Shown piece by piece: positions 22,357 to 37,300 of a stretch of DNA of 64,000 bases; position 1 is the stretch's first letter; every line of letters starts with the position of its first letter. Made by a program: the position numbers and the translations under genes. This stretch comes from Chaetoderma sp. LZ-2023a (lineage: Eukaryota; Mollusca; Caudofoveata; Chaetodermatida; Chaetodermatidae), in the NCBI GenBank assembly GCA_034401795.1, contig CM067369.1:88835312-88899311 (forward strand). The letters run 5' to 3'. The notes beneath the pieces were generated by a model, which saw only the letters and a program-made list of their open reading frames with translations, made no database searches and was not told the origin of the DNA.

Positions 22357-25300
22357 CTGTAAAAGAATGAGAAAATTGTTGAAGTTTGAAGCTAGGGTCA
22401 AGTTCGACTCACTAACTATAGTCAGTTTGCTGGTTTACTGAACATGCGCAAATGACCTTACTCCAAGTTATATTAAGAACTTGTTCAAATATGTAGAAGA
22501 TACACATTCCCTTAATTTACGTTCAAAAACCTTTGGTCATCTACATCTTCCAAAATTTAAATCTTGCTATGGAAAAAAGAGTTACACATATAAAGCAGTT
22601 CAACTCTGGAACGCATTACCTCAAAGCATTACACAATCTCCGACTCTATCATCATTCTATCATAATATTCAGAAGTATATGAATTCACATTAACCCTTTA
22701 ATGAAAAATTTTGTCAAAATAAATCGTGACTGTCTATTTGCAGGTCGGGTGAAGACTGTTTCTGAAAATTGACTCCTGGAATGGCTGGTTCGGTTACCGA
22801 GTCAGTCATTCCGGTAGTAAATTTTCGGAAATAGTCTGCACATTTCTCAAGACCACTGCAGGGATCAGTTTGGGTCGGCTTCGTCATAAAATGGTTAATA
22901 TACTAAATAACTGAATACTCAGTATTATGGATGATGAACTGATGAAAATTATATTTTGAGTCATTTCTTCCCTGGACATATCCAGTGAGTTAATGGAAAC
23001 TTGTTCATATTAATGTATATATGTAATATAAAATGTGTGAGGGAGTGAGTCATGAGTGAGTGAGTCATGAGTGAATGAGTGAGTGACTGACTGAGTCAGT
23101 GTGCGCGTATATGTATAAGTGCATTTATGAGTGTGTTTGTATGTGTGTTTGCTGCTTATTTAACTGTATATAGTTTATTGTGTTTGGGAGGGCCTCAGGA
23201 AGATCAGTTTACTGATGATATACCCTCGATAAATAAAGATTATTATTATTATTATTATTATTATTATGCTATGCCCAGTCGGATGCCAAATAGTTAACTA
23301 TAGTTCATTGGTACCCGGTTCCCCATTGAATTACTATTGTGGAAAATTTGGAGCCGGTACCAGTCTCGATTAACCCTTTCTGTTGTCTGTCTTGATGCCG
23401 TACGAAAATGGGTTACTTTTGTCCACTAAGATGTTAAAAAGTGTCCAAATACTATAAAGCGGGAAGGAAATGGGCCTTGGAAACATTGATTTACTACAGG
23501 GCATCATAATTTCATCAGACGTACATAAGTTAGGGAAATATTAACATGTTTATGTGCATTTTACCATGACAAGCAAACTCTATCCACCATTTTGGATTTT
23601 ATGGCAATTTTGCATTAACCATCTGAACCGAGCTCGGACGCTCGGTTGACCATAGTTGACTAGCTAAGTAACTATTTGAAGTTTGACTGGGAATCTAGTT
23701 AACTATAGCTAACTATGGTTAGGAGTCGACCTTGACCTAGGGTGATGTTCAATTCACTGATAATAGTCTGTGAGTTTGTTTACTGATCATGTACATTGGC
23801 TATGTGAAACGAAAGCGATGCATATCCATTAATTTATAGGTTAAGAGAACGCTATCTTTTAACCCTTACAACTCTGAGGTCAAAATATTTAATTTTCAAA
23901 TTACATTAATAGATGAACTGGTGTTCATCTTTCAACAAATATGGTGGAAGATGGTGCTGTCGTAGACACCATCATCGCCCACCGAAATTGCTGAAAAATG
24001 TACGTCAGTGTCTTTGCTATTGATGCATTAAAATATTGAATATTGGCATCAGTGTGGTACGGGGTTAAATTCCACCACTGGAATGACTGACTCAAAAACA
24101 GAACCAGTCATTCCAGTGGTAAACTTAAACGGCTTCTCTCGGCCTGCAAATGGAGATTTCTTACCACCAGTGCAAAGAGTTGAGCACTAAAGGATTAACA
24201 GGAATTCCGTGGAATTAAATGTCTTGCCTGTCTTCGTTTTGTCACAGTGACCTTGACCTTTGACATTGTGACCTCATTATCATCATGCTGCTTCTTAACA
24301 GTATACTCAAATGCGTAGTCAAGTTTAGTTACAATAGGATTCACTGATCCTGAAATATAAGCCGAGAAGTTTTGCTAAACGCAAAAACTTAGCATTGTTG
24401 ACGCCGTCACTGGCATCCGAAAACTGATACATATGTCTCGCTTTCTGTTTCACAGACGAGGCAAAACCCCATAACTTTAATAATGCACAGAGACTACTTC
24501 CACCCCACCTAATCATAATTTTTGTGTAATGTGCGAACTCTGAAAGGTACAATACTTTTGATACACCACACATCTTTAGACAAAGATACACCCTTGGTGA
24601 CCTTACAGAGTGTAGGTGGAACAGTGTCGAGAATATTATAGCCTGGACTTGCTGGAGAACAATCTATTAAACAACAGCACAAACATTAATTGTCTATGAT
24701 GCTCAGTGAACCATGAAAAGTAGGCTACACCGACATACCTTAGATACATGACACCCCCTTTAGCCTACAGTGCACATATATACCAAGTTTGGTTAAGGCA
24801 TATGAAAAACTCTTGAACCTACAGTCCGGACAAGAAATTTCTACAATGTTCAATGAACCATGAAAAGGATGTCGCATTGACCTACTTTTGATACATGACA
24901 CACCTGTAACCTAGAATGCATCCATATACCAAGATTGGTGACTATATGTGAAAGACGCTTGAAACAATGGTCCGGATAATAAATCGAGGATGGATGCACA
25001 GACATACAGACGCATGCGCGGTCACTGATTACAACATTATATACCTAGGCTTGTGCACTTATTGCTTTGAGTGATCACGATCGATTATTTAAAAATAATT
25101 GTGATTACTCAATTAATCAGTCTCGGTACAAATTACGCAGACAACGATCAACAATACCATAGCAATGATGAAAGCTACAATGGTGTTTATATGTAAACAC
25201 TTCCGTGCCACAGAGAAAGCTATCTTTGAAATGTATCACTGGAATTGCGTGGCTCGATACTCTAGCCAGTGATTCAAGAGATTCATGTTCAAAAGACTAT

Positions 25301-28300
25301 TATTCTCTTGGCCTGAAAACAGTCCCTGGTTAAAATATCAATTTTTTGGACCGGTCGCATGAAAGAGTATTATAAGGTAGGTTTAGAAATATTCTATGCA
25401 GTAGAAATTATTCATGACTCTTCGATTATTTAATTTTTAATCAATAAATTCACGATCTAAAAAATAATCACGATTTTCGATTTAATCACGTAATCGCGCA
25501 AGCCTATATATACCTGCTCTTTGTGGGGCTATAATGAAAATGTCTGCTTGACGGACAGAGAGAATACATGACTATATGCATCATTACCTGCGCTAGAAAC
25601 AGCTGCCATTGCTCCAAGACCAGCATCTAAGGCTGGCCAGTGTGGTGGTCGTTCTTTGTGCAATTCAAACATTGGAAGGCGATTAGCAAAGATAATCTGG
25701 CTATTTATGGTGTCACAAAGGTCATCAAATTCTGCTTCCGTTCCACAATAAAAGCCCTTAACAAAACATACAAATACATGTTTTAACTACCAGAAATGTG
25801 GTTGCAATGCAACCATGGAGTACGACTTAAAATAAATGATGGCTTATCAATCCACTTATCAGTGACCTGTGGCCTTTTTACCCCAAAGTAATTGTGTAAT
25901 CCCTTCTAATTAGCATGTGTCCATGAGATTTAAACCACTAAGTTGGGGTTAACACCAAATGTTATTGTTGAGAAAACCTATAAGTTGTCATTTACACACT
26001 GATGTTGACATTTTCACACTGATATTGACATTTACACACTGACGTTGACATTTACACACTGACGTTGACATTTACACACTGACGTTGACATTTACACACT
26101 GACGTTGACATTTTCATGTCAAGGTGCTTGTGGCATGCTATCTCATTATATGGAAGCATGTGCCTGAACATTGGGCCCTGTATGCTTAAACAAACCTGAG
26201 ATATAAAGTGCTAGATGAGCTAAACACAAAACGTTAATGTTGAAAAAGCCCTCACTTTTAGCAAGGATACAGTGACCATGACCTTTTGACTCCAAGAATG
26301 TATCATTTATTCTCATTATAAAGAAGCATGTGTCTAACTTTGGGCCCAATATGATTAAGCAAACACGAGATCTAAATGGTGAAGCTGAGATAAACACACT
26401 ATGTTAATATTGAAAAATCCCAAATTTGTTCCGAAGATCACAATGACTTTGACCATTTTACCCTGATGGACATTGTGTGATGCTCTCTCATTATAAGGAA
26501 GCATGTGTTTAAGCTTTAGAGTGATTAACCAAACCTGAGATATAAATTACTTGCTAATGTTGAAAACATACCAATGTCACAATGACATTGACCTTTTGGT
26601 CCCAAGGTTATTGTGTCTGGCTCTCTTCTTATAAATAGTAAGGAAAAGTATGTGTCAGAGTTTGGGTCCAGTAACATTAACCAATCATGAGATATGAACT
26701 GCCAAGCTGTGATAATTGCAAAATGTTAATGTTGAATAAACAAAGTTTTTACCAATGTCATAGTGACCTTAACCTTTGACCATTTGACCCCCATGGTCAT
26801 TGCGTGATGCCCTGCCCTCAGGAAGCATGCGTCCAAGTTTGGGGCCAGTATGATTAACCAAACATGAGATATACTAAGCCTGACAAGCTAAGTAAAACAC
26901 AAATTGGACGCCGCTGCTGCCATCGCCATGTACCAGACGACGAAGAGGGTATCACAATAGCTTGTTTTATTTTGTAAAATCGAGCTAAAATGAGTGGAAG
27001 AATGCACATTTGTTATAACGTAGGCTATGTATACATAAACATCTACCTTGTATCATTATGCATCATACGATAAGAGCTATGAAGAAGGTGACAACCTGTA
27101 TAAGTCAACACAAATCTAGGGAGATGATTGTCAGAAGTTAGAAAACAAGAGTTATGGTTACCGTACTTCACCTATTTGACGCCCATGCTCTAATACAAGC
27201 CCAAACCCCCCAACTTTGACATATGAGCTCCAATGACTTCAACCAACCTCAAAATATTCAACAGTTTACCTGCATAGTTGCGTGTACCTTGAAATTTATA
27301 TTCAGGTTTCAATGTTTCAAATCGATTCCAGCACATGTAAAAACTGGATGGAGCATTGCTAGAAATTGGCGGGGAATAGCTAGACATGAACCCCTCTAGC
27401 ATCCATCACAGAATCCAGAATTCTTCATCATTAAAAGAAAGTGAGCATTAAATGATTGATTACTACTCACCAGAGCCATAGATGGATCAATATCTGACAT
27501 CTTCATCCTGGATGAGTGTGGACAATGGAAGCTCTCATCACAGTTAGGCTCAACATCTAGATCAACAAATGTCTGAGTAGTATGTGGATCAAGGTAGATA
27601 ATCTCATCACCTGAAAATCAGCACAAGTATTCCCTGATTTTGCCCAAAAGGAATGAATTTGCCGACAGTTTGACCCGCCAATGCCTCAGGGAGGACAAGG
27701 TAAATCTGAATAGGACGCCGAAGGAGACTGTAAGCCACATACAACATTAGTACAGTACAGTTCAGAAATAACTTAGAATGTTTCCAAGACAAAATAAAAA
27801 GTACTGTTGAATATTTTGAACATAATTGGATTGGAAGACATTGCTGCCAATTACATGTATGCTCAAAATATTCAACAGAACACTTCTTACACCGGGTTCA
27901 AAATTGTACCAACATGTTTTTGTCTTTGTTTTGGAAACATTTTAACTTACTTATGAGCTGAACTGCAGTGTAGCAACACAGTGTTCAAAGGTAACCTATT
28001 AATGGCTAACCAAGTGAAACAAGAATTCCGCGGAATTAGATGTCTCGCCCGTCTCCTCTTTGTCACAGTGGGATTGACCTTAACATTGGAAAAACAGTTT
28101 TGTATCAAGATCAGTGACCTTGACCATTGACCTTGTGACCTCAGTATCATTATGCTGCTTCCTAACAGAACCAGCAACCACATAGCCAGGTTTAGTTGCA
28201 ATAGGCTTAACTAATCCTAAAAAATAATCTGAGACGTTTTGTACAGCGCAAAAAACTAACATTGTTGACGCTGTCGCCGCCATTGTCGTCGCAAAAGTGA

Positions 28301-31300
28301 TGCATATGTCTGACTTCTACAGTTGTTTTGGGAAACGTAGGAAACCTATTTTAGAAGACTAACTAGGAATAACTAGACTTGGGAACAGAACTAATCATTC
28401 TAGTTGTATGTTTTCTAAAATAGTTTTCACTTGTCCACAGATATATGGAGAATCACTGTAAACAGAGATTCTATTTTCATTTGCATATTTGGCAATTAAA
28501 TGGTTAACAAAGTATGAATATACATGTTCCACTTACCCAAATATCCAATAAACCAGAGAGCATGGTTTGGCTTGCCACCTATAATTCCAACTGACTGCTT
28601 GAATAACAACACTTTCTGAAAACAAATATCTTGAAGATACAAATTTGTGTACTATTAGATACGTGTATATATTTTAAAAGTTTAGTAATGTCTTGTCAAT
28701 GCCAATAAAATTCATTAGCTAAACTATATAGGATGTTTCGTTTGGTTGCAATATATTATGGTGCGGATCGGTTACCGAGCCAGTCATTAGTGGTACATTT
28801 TCAAAAATAGTCTTCTCATGGCCTGCAAATGGACATTTTCTTTGAGAAAATTGAAATTTCTTTAACAAATTCGAGGGCTAAAGGTATATTATGAAACTAA
28901 TTTGAGAGCAAAATTCACGATAGCCACCAGAAAAATTGAGCAATCAAATTTCCTTTCTTGAAGGCTACCACCTATGCAGTCAAATTTGGTTATAATCCTC
29001 CAATTATTAATGAATGTTTTAAAGCACATGTTGATGGATAACAATAGCGATTGCCATGCCTTCATGCCAGGTGAGCTAAAATGACTACATGATTTAATGT
29101 CTTGAAAATGAACTGATAACATGGGGGTCATAGTCACTTCACCTTGCAAAATTATATGACTTTTCCATGAATGGAATTACACCATTTCCTGAATTTAATG
29201 ACTAAATACGGATAATGGCATTGCTACACAGGGATTCTCATAACGGTCGTTTTGAGGGTACATGTACCAGAACATACTAGGGTACCAGTATATACCAGGG
29301 TACCAGTATATACCAGGGTACCAGTACATACCAGGGTACCAGTACATACCAGGGTACCAGTACATACCAGGGTACCAGTACATACCAGGGTACCAGTATA
29401 TACCAGGGTACCAGTATATACCAGGGTACCAGTACATACCAGGGTACCAGTATATACCAGGGTACCAGTACATACCAGAGTACCAGTACATACCAGGGTA
29501 CCAGTACATACCAGGGTACCAGTACATACCAGGGTACCAGTATATACCAGGGTACCAGTATATACCAGGGTACCAGTACATACCAGGGTACCAGTACATA
29601 CCAGGGTACCAGTACATACCAGGGTACCAGTATATACCAGGGTACCAGTATATACCAGGGTACCAGTATATACCAGGGTACCAGTACATACCAGGGTACC
29701 AGTACATACCAGGGTACCAGTATATACCAGGGTACCAGTATATACCAGGGTACCAGTACATACCAGGGTACCAGTATATATTAGGGTACCAGTATATACC
29801 AGGGTACCAGTATATACCAGGGTACCAGTATATACCAGGGTACCAGTACATACCAGGGTACCAGTACATACCAGGGTACCAGTACATACCAGGGTACCAG
29901 TATATACCAGGGTACCAGTATATACCAGGGTACCAGTACATACCAGTATATATTAGGGTACCAGTATATACCAGGGTACCAGTACATACCAGAGTACCAG
30001 TACATACCAGGGTACCAGTATATATTAGGGTACCAGTATATACCAGTACATACCAGGGTACCAGTATATATTAGGGTACCAGTATATACCAGGGTACCAG
30101 TACATACCAGGGTACCAGTATATACCAGGGTACCAGTACATACCAGTATATATTAGGGTACCAGTATATACCAGGGTACCAGTATATACCAGGGTACCAG
30201 TACATACCAGGGTACCAGTATATACCAGGGTACCAGTATATACCAGGGTACCAGTACATACCAGGGTACCAGTATATATTAGGGTACCAGTATATACCAG
30301 GGTACCAGTACATACCAGGGTACCAGTATATACCAGGGTACCAGTACATACCAGTATATATTAGGGTACCAGTATATACCAGGGTACCAGTATATACCAG
30401 GGTACCAGTACATACCAGGGTACCAGTACATACCAGGGTACCAGTGTATACCAGGGTACCAGTATATACACGGGTACCAGTACATACCAGGGTACCAGTA
30501 TATACCAGTATATATTAGGGTACCAGTATATACCAGGGTACCAGTATATACAAGGGTACCAGCACATACCAGTATATATTAGGGTACCAGTATATACCAG
30601 GGTACCAGTATATACCAGGGTACCAGTATATACTAGGGTACCAGTACATACCAGTATATACTAGGGTACCAGTACATACCAGGGTACCAGTACATACCAG
30701 TATATATTAGGATACCAGTATATACCAGGGTACCAGTATATACCAGGGTACCAGTACATACCAGGGTACCAGTACATACCAGTATATATTAGGGTACCAG
30801 TATATACCAGGGTACCAGTATATACCAGGGTACCAGTATATACAAGGGTACCAGTACATACCAGGGTACCAGTATATACCAGGGTGCCAGTACATACCAG
30901 AGTACCAGTACATACCAGGGTACAGTATATACCAGGGTACAGTATATACCAGGGTACAGTATATACCAGGGTACAGTATATACCAGGGTTCCAGTATATA
31001 CCAGGGTACCAGTATATACAAGGGTACCAGTACATACCAGTATATATTAGGGTACCAGTATATACCAGAGTACCAGAATATACCAGGGTACCAGTATATA
31101 CCAGGGTGCCAGTACATACCAGAGTACCAGTACATACCAGGGTACAGTATATACCAGGGTACAGTATATACCAGGGTACAGTATATACCAGGGTACAGTA
31201 TATACCAGGGTTCCAGTATATACCAGGGTGCCAGTACATACCAGAGTACCAGTATATACCAGGGTACAGTATATACCAGGGTACAGTATATACCACAAAA

Positions 31301-34300
31301 GTGCAACTTGGGACCACCAAACATAGCGGGAGTGGGTCCCATGGTACCTGTGAAAAATCCTCTACGATTGTTATTTGTTAATACAAAGTAGTTTTATAGG
31401 GTTTTTTTCACAAAGATATCTTGGAAACCCCATAATCACGGTTGTAAGGTTACATGGTACTTTCAAATTGTAGCATGGATGAGAAAAACTGTACGGGAAA
31501 GTCAGATTTCAGTCAGGGGCCGGGAGATTTCAGCTTGGGACCTCCAGATTCCAGGGTGTTCAGATCTCTGGGATATCCAAAATTGAGATGCCATGAGAAC
31601 TACCATTAATACATGTACATGTTTTCTCACTATCAGTCTATGATTCTGTGAAACAGATAATATTTCGGACACACAAAAACACAGCTTTGAATGCAAAAGA
31701 GCAGATACGAAAACATCAAATACAATTTAATAGATATTCGGTTGAATATTTTGAAACCAACGTTACTGGGAGTACCAAGTCAACTGAGTCTCAAAGCATT
31801 GAACAGATTACCTGTATGACTGTTTGGAACAGATATGCAGGAGTCAAAGACAACTTTCCATGACATTTCCAAGCTAGGCTCTGCCCACATTGTATGCATG
31901 TTGGAATAAATTTGAAACCTTGAAATCTGAATTCCCAGCATCTAAATTTCAAGGTAACTATACAGGGAAGCTGTTGAATACTTTGAAATTAATTTGACTG
32001 GTAGATAGTGCTGCCTATGGTTGGAACACTTCCCCGGCAAATTAGTTTCAAAATATTCAACAGAATGCTTATTAAATCATAAATTCAAAGACATACGATT
32101 TGTACACTTGTCGATTTTCATGACAGAACTCACATTGATTATGACATCAGCAAACAAGTGATGTACTTGAGTATGACGTCAGATACTTGAGTAACAGCTT
32201 GGATCCCTATATTTTCAGATTACCTGGTGTGACATGGCCACTATGAAGCCTGTTATAAGCAGTCACATGTTCTCGATCCATAATAGAGTCATAATGTCAG
32301 TCTACATTGTATGTCATACACAGACATGTTCCAGAGTCATAACATCAACCATATGGGCAACTCTTAAAGAGCTTTAACTCTTTAATGGTCAAGCCGGCCA
32401 AAACCGGATTTCCATTTACAGGTCAAGAGAATAAAACTTTTGAAAATTCACCACTAGAATGACTGGCTTGATAACCGAGCCAGTCATTCCAGTGATAAAT
32501 TAAAAAAATTGTATTCTCTTGGCTTGTACATGGACATTTAATAGGCAGATATTAAAATTTTCTTGACCAAATCTGACCATAAAAGGGCTATCCATTTAGA
32601 GGTTAAGCCGCCACACACACACACACACACACACTTGTCCAGCAAATGGACATTCAATAAGCCTCTTGTCCAGCAAATGGACATTCAATAAGCCTCTTGT
32701 CCAGCAAATGAACATTCAATAGGCCTCTTGTCCAGTAAATGGACATTCAATAAGCCTCTTGTCCAGCAAATGGACATTCAATAGGCCTCTTGTCCAGCAA
32801 ATGAACATTCAATAGGCCTCTTGTCCAGCAAATGAACATTCAATAGGCCTCTTGTCCAGCAAATGGACAGTCAATAAGCCTCTTGTCCAGCAAATGAACA
32901 TTCAATAGGCCTCTTGTCCAGCAAATGAACATTTAATAGGCCTCTTGTCCAGCAAATGAACATTCAATAGGCCTCTTGTCCAGCAAATGACCATTCAATA
33001 GGCCTCTTGTCCAGCAAATGGAAATTCAATAGGCCTCTTGTCCAGCAAATGAACATTCAATAGGCCTCTTGTCCAGCAAATGAACATTCAATAGGCCTCT
33101 TGTCCAGCAAATGGAAATTCAATAGGCCTCTTGTCCAGCAAATGGACATTCAATAAGCCTCTTGTCCAGCAAATGAACATTCAATAGGCCTCTTGTCCAG
33201 CAAATGAACATTTAATAGGCCTCTTGTCCAGCAAATGGACATTCAATAAGCCTCTTGCCCAGCAAATGAACATTCAATAGGCCTCTTGTCCAGCAAATGA
33301 ACATTCAATAGGCCTCTTGTCCAGCAAATGACCATTCAATAGGCCTCTTGTCCAGCAAATGAACATTCAATAGGCCTCTTGTCCAGCAAATGAACATTCA
33401 ATAGGCCTCTTGTCCAGCAAATGGAAATTCAATAGGCCTCTTGTCCAGCAAATGGACATTCAATAAGCCTCTTGTCCAGCAAATGAACATTCAATAAGCA
33501 AATATCTTAAACTTCCTTGAGGAAATTTGACCATTAACCCTTCTTGTGTCAACAGCGCATTAAAGCTCTCAAAATACTAGTTATTTCAATTAACCATTTA
33601 ATTACCAATACTTTTCAAGGAAATTTGGATTTTTGCAGCCAAAACGAGTATTTTTGTAAATTTATAACGAAAATTTACAAAAAAAATAGAATTCTGTTAT
33701 CCTTCAAATTGGCATTCATCAAAGGTGTAATGGTCAAGAAAATTCCAATTTCTGCTTAGCCAGTGACGAATTGCAGACCAAGAATATTTTTGAAAATTTA
33801 CCACTGGAAATGACTAGCTCAGTTACCAAACCAGTCATTCCAGCGGTAAATTTTCAAAAGTATTCTTCTCTTAGCCCGCAAATGGACATTTCTCAAGATC
33901 ACTGCAGAGGTCATTTTTGACCAACTTGACCATTAAAGGGTTAAGCTGCACCAAGAGGGGTTAATGGGTTAATATGGCACCAGCATTTGTGCAGAAAATA
34001 CTAATGAATACATATATCACTTGAGCAACTTTGCCTGTAGTGAAACCTGACCTCAAAGCTAATTAGTGACATACAGGTATATACATGCAGGATTGTGGGA
34101 TTACGTGATCAAATCGAAAATTGTGATTATTTTTAAAATCATGAATGCATATGATTAAATATTACAGAATCGTATATACGTGAATTTTTTTCTTCATAAA
34201 ATATTGCATAACCTATTTTTGGTTATTCTTTAATGAGATAGGTTACAAAAATTGACATTTTGTTCAGCGAATGTATGCCCATTTGAAGGCCAGGAGACTA

Positions 34301-37300
34301 TTTTTGAAAATGACTATTACTGCCTCGAGCCAGCCATCCCAGTGATACATGTACATTTTAAATATATATTTCTTAACACAATTGCAGGTTTAGTCTTTGA
34401 TATGCCGTTGTTGTTGTCGGGGGTAATTTGTAACAAGTTTGAATAATCGAGTACTCAGGATTATTCTTAAATAGTCAAAAATGATCACTCAAATGACCGT
34501 AAAATTAATAAAGGATTTGCATCCACTAGGGAAACCATCAATGTTTGGCCAAGAATCCTTCAGTAGAACTTGAGTTACATGTACATGTATCACAAGACAT
34601 TTTGTTAATTTTTCAATTAACTTGACCGTTAACCATTTTACCCCAAAAGCAGTACAATTCTCTGGGAACCCAATCCCAACGGTGGTCAAGATCCTTTCAG
34701 TGGAATCTTAGCTTTTGTTTCAAAACCTTACACATATGCACACAAATACACACACACTAATCACTCACGCATGCATGCGCACACACACGCAAGACCGCTA
34801 CAATTATCTTGTGACACTTTGCGCCAAGATAAATAAAGTATCTCACCTTCAAACTGTCTAAATACACTGTGTTAATTTCACTAAGGCCTAATCGTAAAGG
34901 AATGACCAGTAGTATTGGTTTCCATCTCTCAGGATCAACATCATTTGCTGAGCTCTCGGCAGATGAAGATATGGAGGGCCTAGTAAACTTCTTTGGCAGT
35001 CCTTGCCGTTTCAGCGCTCTCAATATATGATTGTTTTTGCCAGATTTTGACCTTGTTTCATGACTCTCCTTGACGGGTGCATTTGCAGGACATTTGCATA
35101 ATGTTCCTAAATGTACATATTGAAAATGAAGTTAGATTTCTTTAGGGTTTATTCTTTCTTCAAATTAGGAAGAAATAATACAAAACAATGCACAGCAATG
35201 ATGTCTGTGCGCAAAAGCCTGTAGAAAATCTACTCTTAAACGATAATTAGATTTAAATAACAGGCAAAAATGAATCATTATCAAATTTTATGTATTACAA
35301 TGTAAAAAGACATTCACAGATTTTCACAAACTCTATCACCGTTAAAATTCTGGTTAAAGTCATGAAGTTTGATACACGATAAAATTGATGGTATGACATC
35401 ATCATGTGAATCGTCACCCATGTGTATTCAGATCACGCCACACATGTTTTCAGATTAGATGGAACTGGCTTCTAATATGGTTACCAGGCTGGAAATAAGC
35501 TCAGATTCAAGTTATATAATTTCTCTTGCATCTTATTAATAGCCGGTGTCCGAATGAGCAGTTGTGAGATACATGTATCATTTTCAAAACAATGCTATGG
35601 TCTTATGGAATGTCCATTTACAGGCCAAGAGAATATAATTTAGGAAAATTTACCACAGAAATGACTGGCTCGATAACCGAGCCAATTATTCGTATGGTAA
35701 ATTTTCAAAAATTTAATTCTCTTGGCCTGTAAATGGACATTGAATAAGAAAACATTTAAATTTTCTTGACCAAAATTATTCACATGATGATGTCATATCA
35801 CAACAACCATTCATGCAATGACGTCAATCCGTGATGCTCATGAGAAATTTCCAGGTAGAAATTCAATACATGTACTAAGAAATTCGAAAACATGCAAATA
35901 TATTTAATTTTATTTACATGTAACTTATACAAACGCATAAATTGATGTGCTTTGAGATTTCTCTGTTTGCGGTCACCTTTAACCATTTAATGGTCAAATT
36001 TGGTCAAGAAAATCAAAATATTTTCTTATTGAATGCCCTTTCGCAGACTAAGAGGACTAAATTTGAAAATTTACCACTGAAATGACTGGCTCGGTTATCG
36101 AGCCAGGCATTTCAGTGGGAAATTATTTTAAATAGTCCTTTCTTGGCCTGCAAATGGACATTCCTCAAGACCACTGCAGAGGTTTTGGCTGGCTTGACCA
36201 TTAAAGGGTTAACGCTTTGAAAATTAAAGACCAAAACATCCAAATCCTCGAGGACATAATAAATATTTTGTTGATTATATTGAAACTAATTTGACTGGAA
36301 GCTGTTGCTTGCTGCCTAGCAAGCAACAGGTTCCTGTCCAATTAGTTTCAAACTAGTGAACAGCTTTCCTGTATCTATAGCTATGTAGAAATCAAGATTC
36401 TCGCAAATCAGGGTTCAAAGTTTTTTTAAATCTGTTATCAGAAAATAAAGTCATATAACATTTTCTTTCAGTGCATTCCATATTAACAATTTCATTATGC
36501 ACATTTCTAACAAATGTAATACAGCTTGTGACATCTCATAGGATATATGATAATTTTGTCAATGTATGTTGTTAGCTATGTAAATAACTAAACTTTGATT
36601 ATGGCAACATCTTTAGGTGTCACAGCGTGAGTAACCACCATTGACGATCGTAAGCTAATGTAAGATCTAAATTGGGGTTTCACGGATTAACATTATTGGA
36701 AAGCATGTTAAAACTTCAGTTTATATGATAGAATCGCAAAGTTTAATATCACTATTATTAACCTCATCGCAAAAGCTCATGTAAATTGATAATTTACTAA
36801 TCGGCCATGTTGGTAAATAACAGTTCAAAATCATCTATAAATTTAAACCAAAAGTAACAGGCTATTATAGCTACAACATACATGTATGCACTTTGCTAGA
36901 AATCTCATCTGATCATGAGATGAAAGTCTGCAATCTCACTTTGCCCATCTTTTCACATATCACCAAAATACCATGCTAATTCATATTCAAACGACTTATT
37001 AAAAACTTACGAATATCATCCGCTATCACAGTGTTGTCCATTGCAATATGCATCACAAATGAGCTCCATTCATCATAAATGACTAATTTTCTAGAAATAA
37101 AAAGAACATATTCATAGCAACAACTTCATCAATAAAAATCAGCATATACAAGTAGTATTTGAATTTTAAAACAACCACGCACATAATACATGTGAAAAAT
37201 AACGATTTTTAAAACTACCGTTAAAATTTGACTAAAGGACGCAGTTGTATTGTCATATTACATGTTCTAGGAAGGGGGTGCATCCTATAATCGAGTACAG

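Larger units (their letters stand above)
24205..25560 (+). repeat. Family H dispersed repeat with internal duplication
   Basis: Starts GGAATTCCGTGGAATTAAATG, then GACCTTGACCTTTGAC and an ATTGTTGACGCCGTC block shared with 28010-28320. Two related ~160-base units (CCATGAAAAG, TTGATACATGACAC) follow at about 24710 and 24850. It is interrupted at 25046-25506 by a hAT-like element. Confidence 0.65.

Noticed and set aside
22048..22401. 117-residue minus-strand protein covering the last ATG4 exon
   Set aside because: It reads through the intron border in a different frame from ATG4 and across a MITE hairpin.
29195..31381. Frames of 150-270 residues made of YQYIPG, VPVYTR or WYPGIY repeats, silk- or glue-like at first sight
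   Set aside because: An 18-base repeat without stops gives such frames on both strands; there is no signal peptide, splice context or codon bias favouring one frame, and the array lies in an ATG4 intron.
32631..33500. CRISPR-like regular array
   Set aside because: The 31-base units abut with no spacers, and the genome is eukaryotic; it is a minisatellite.
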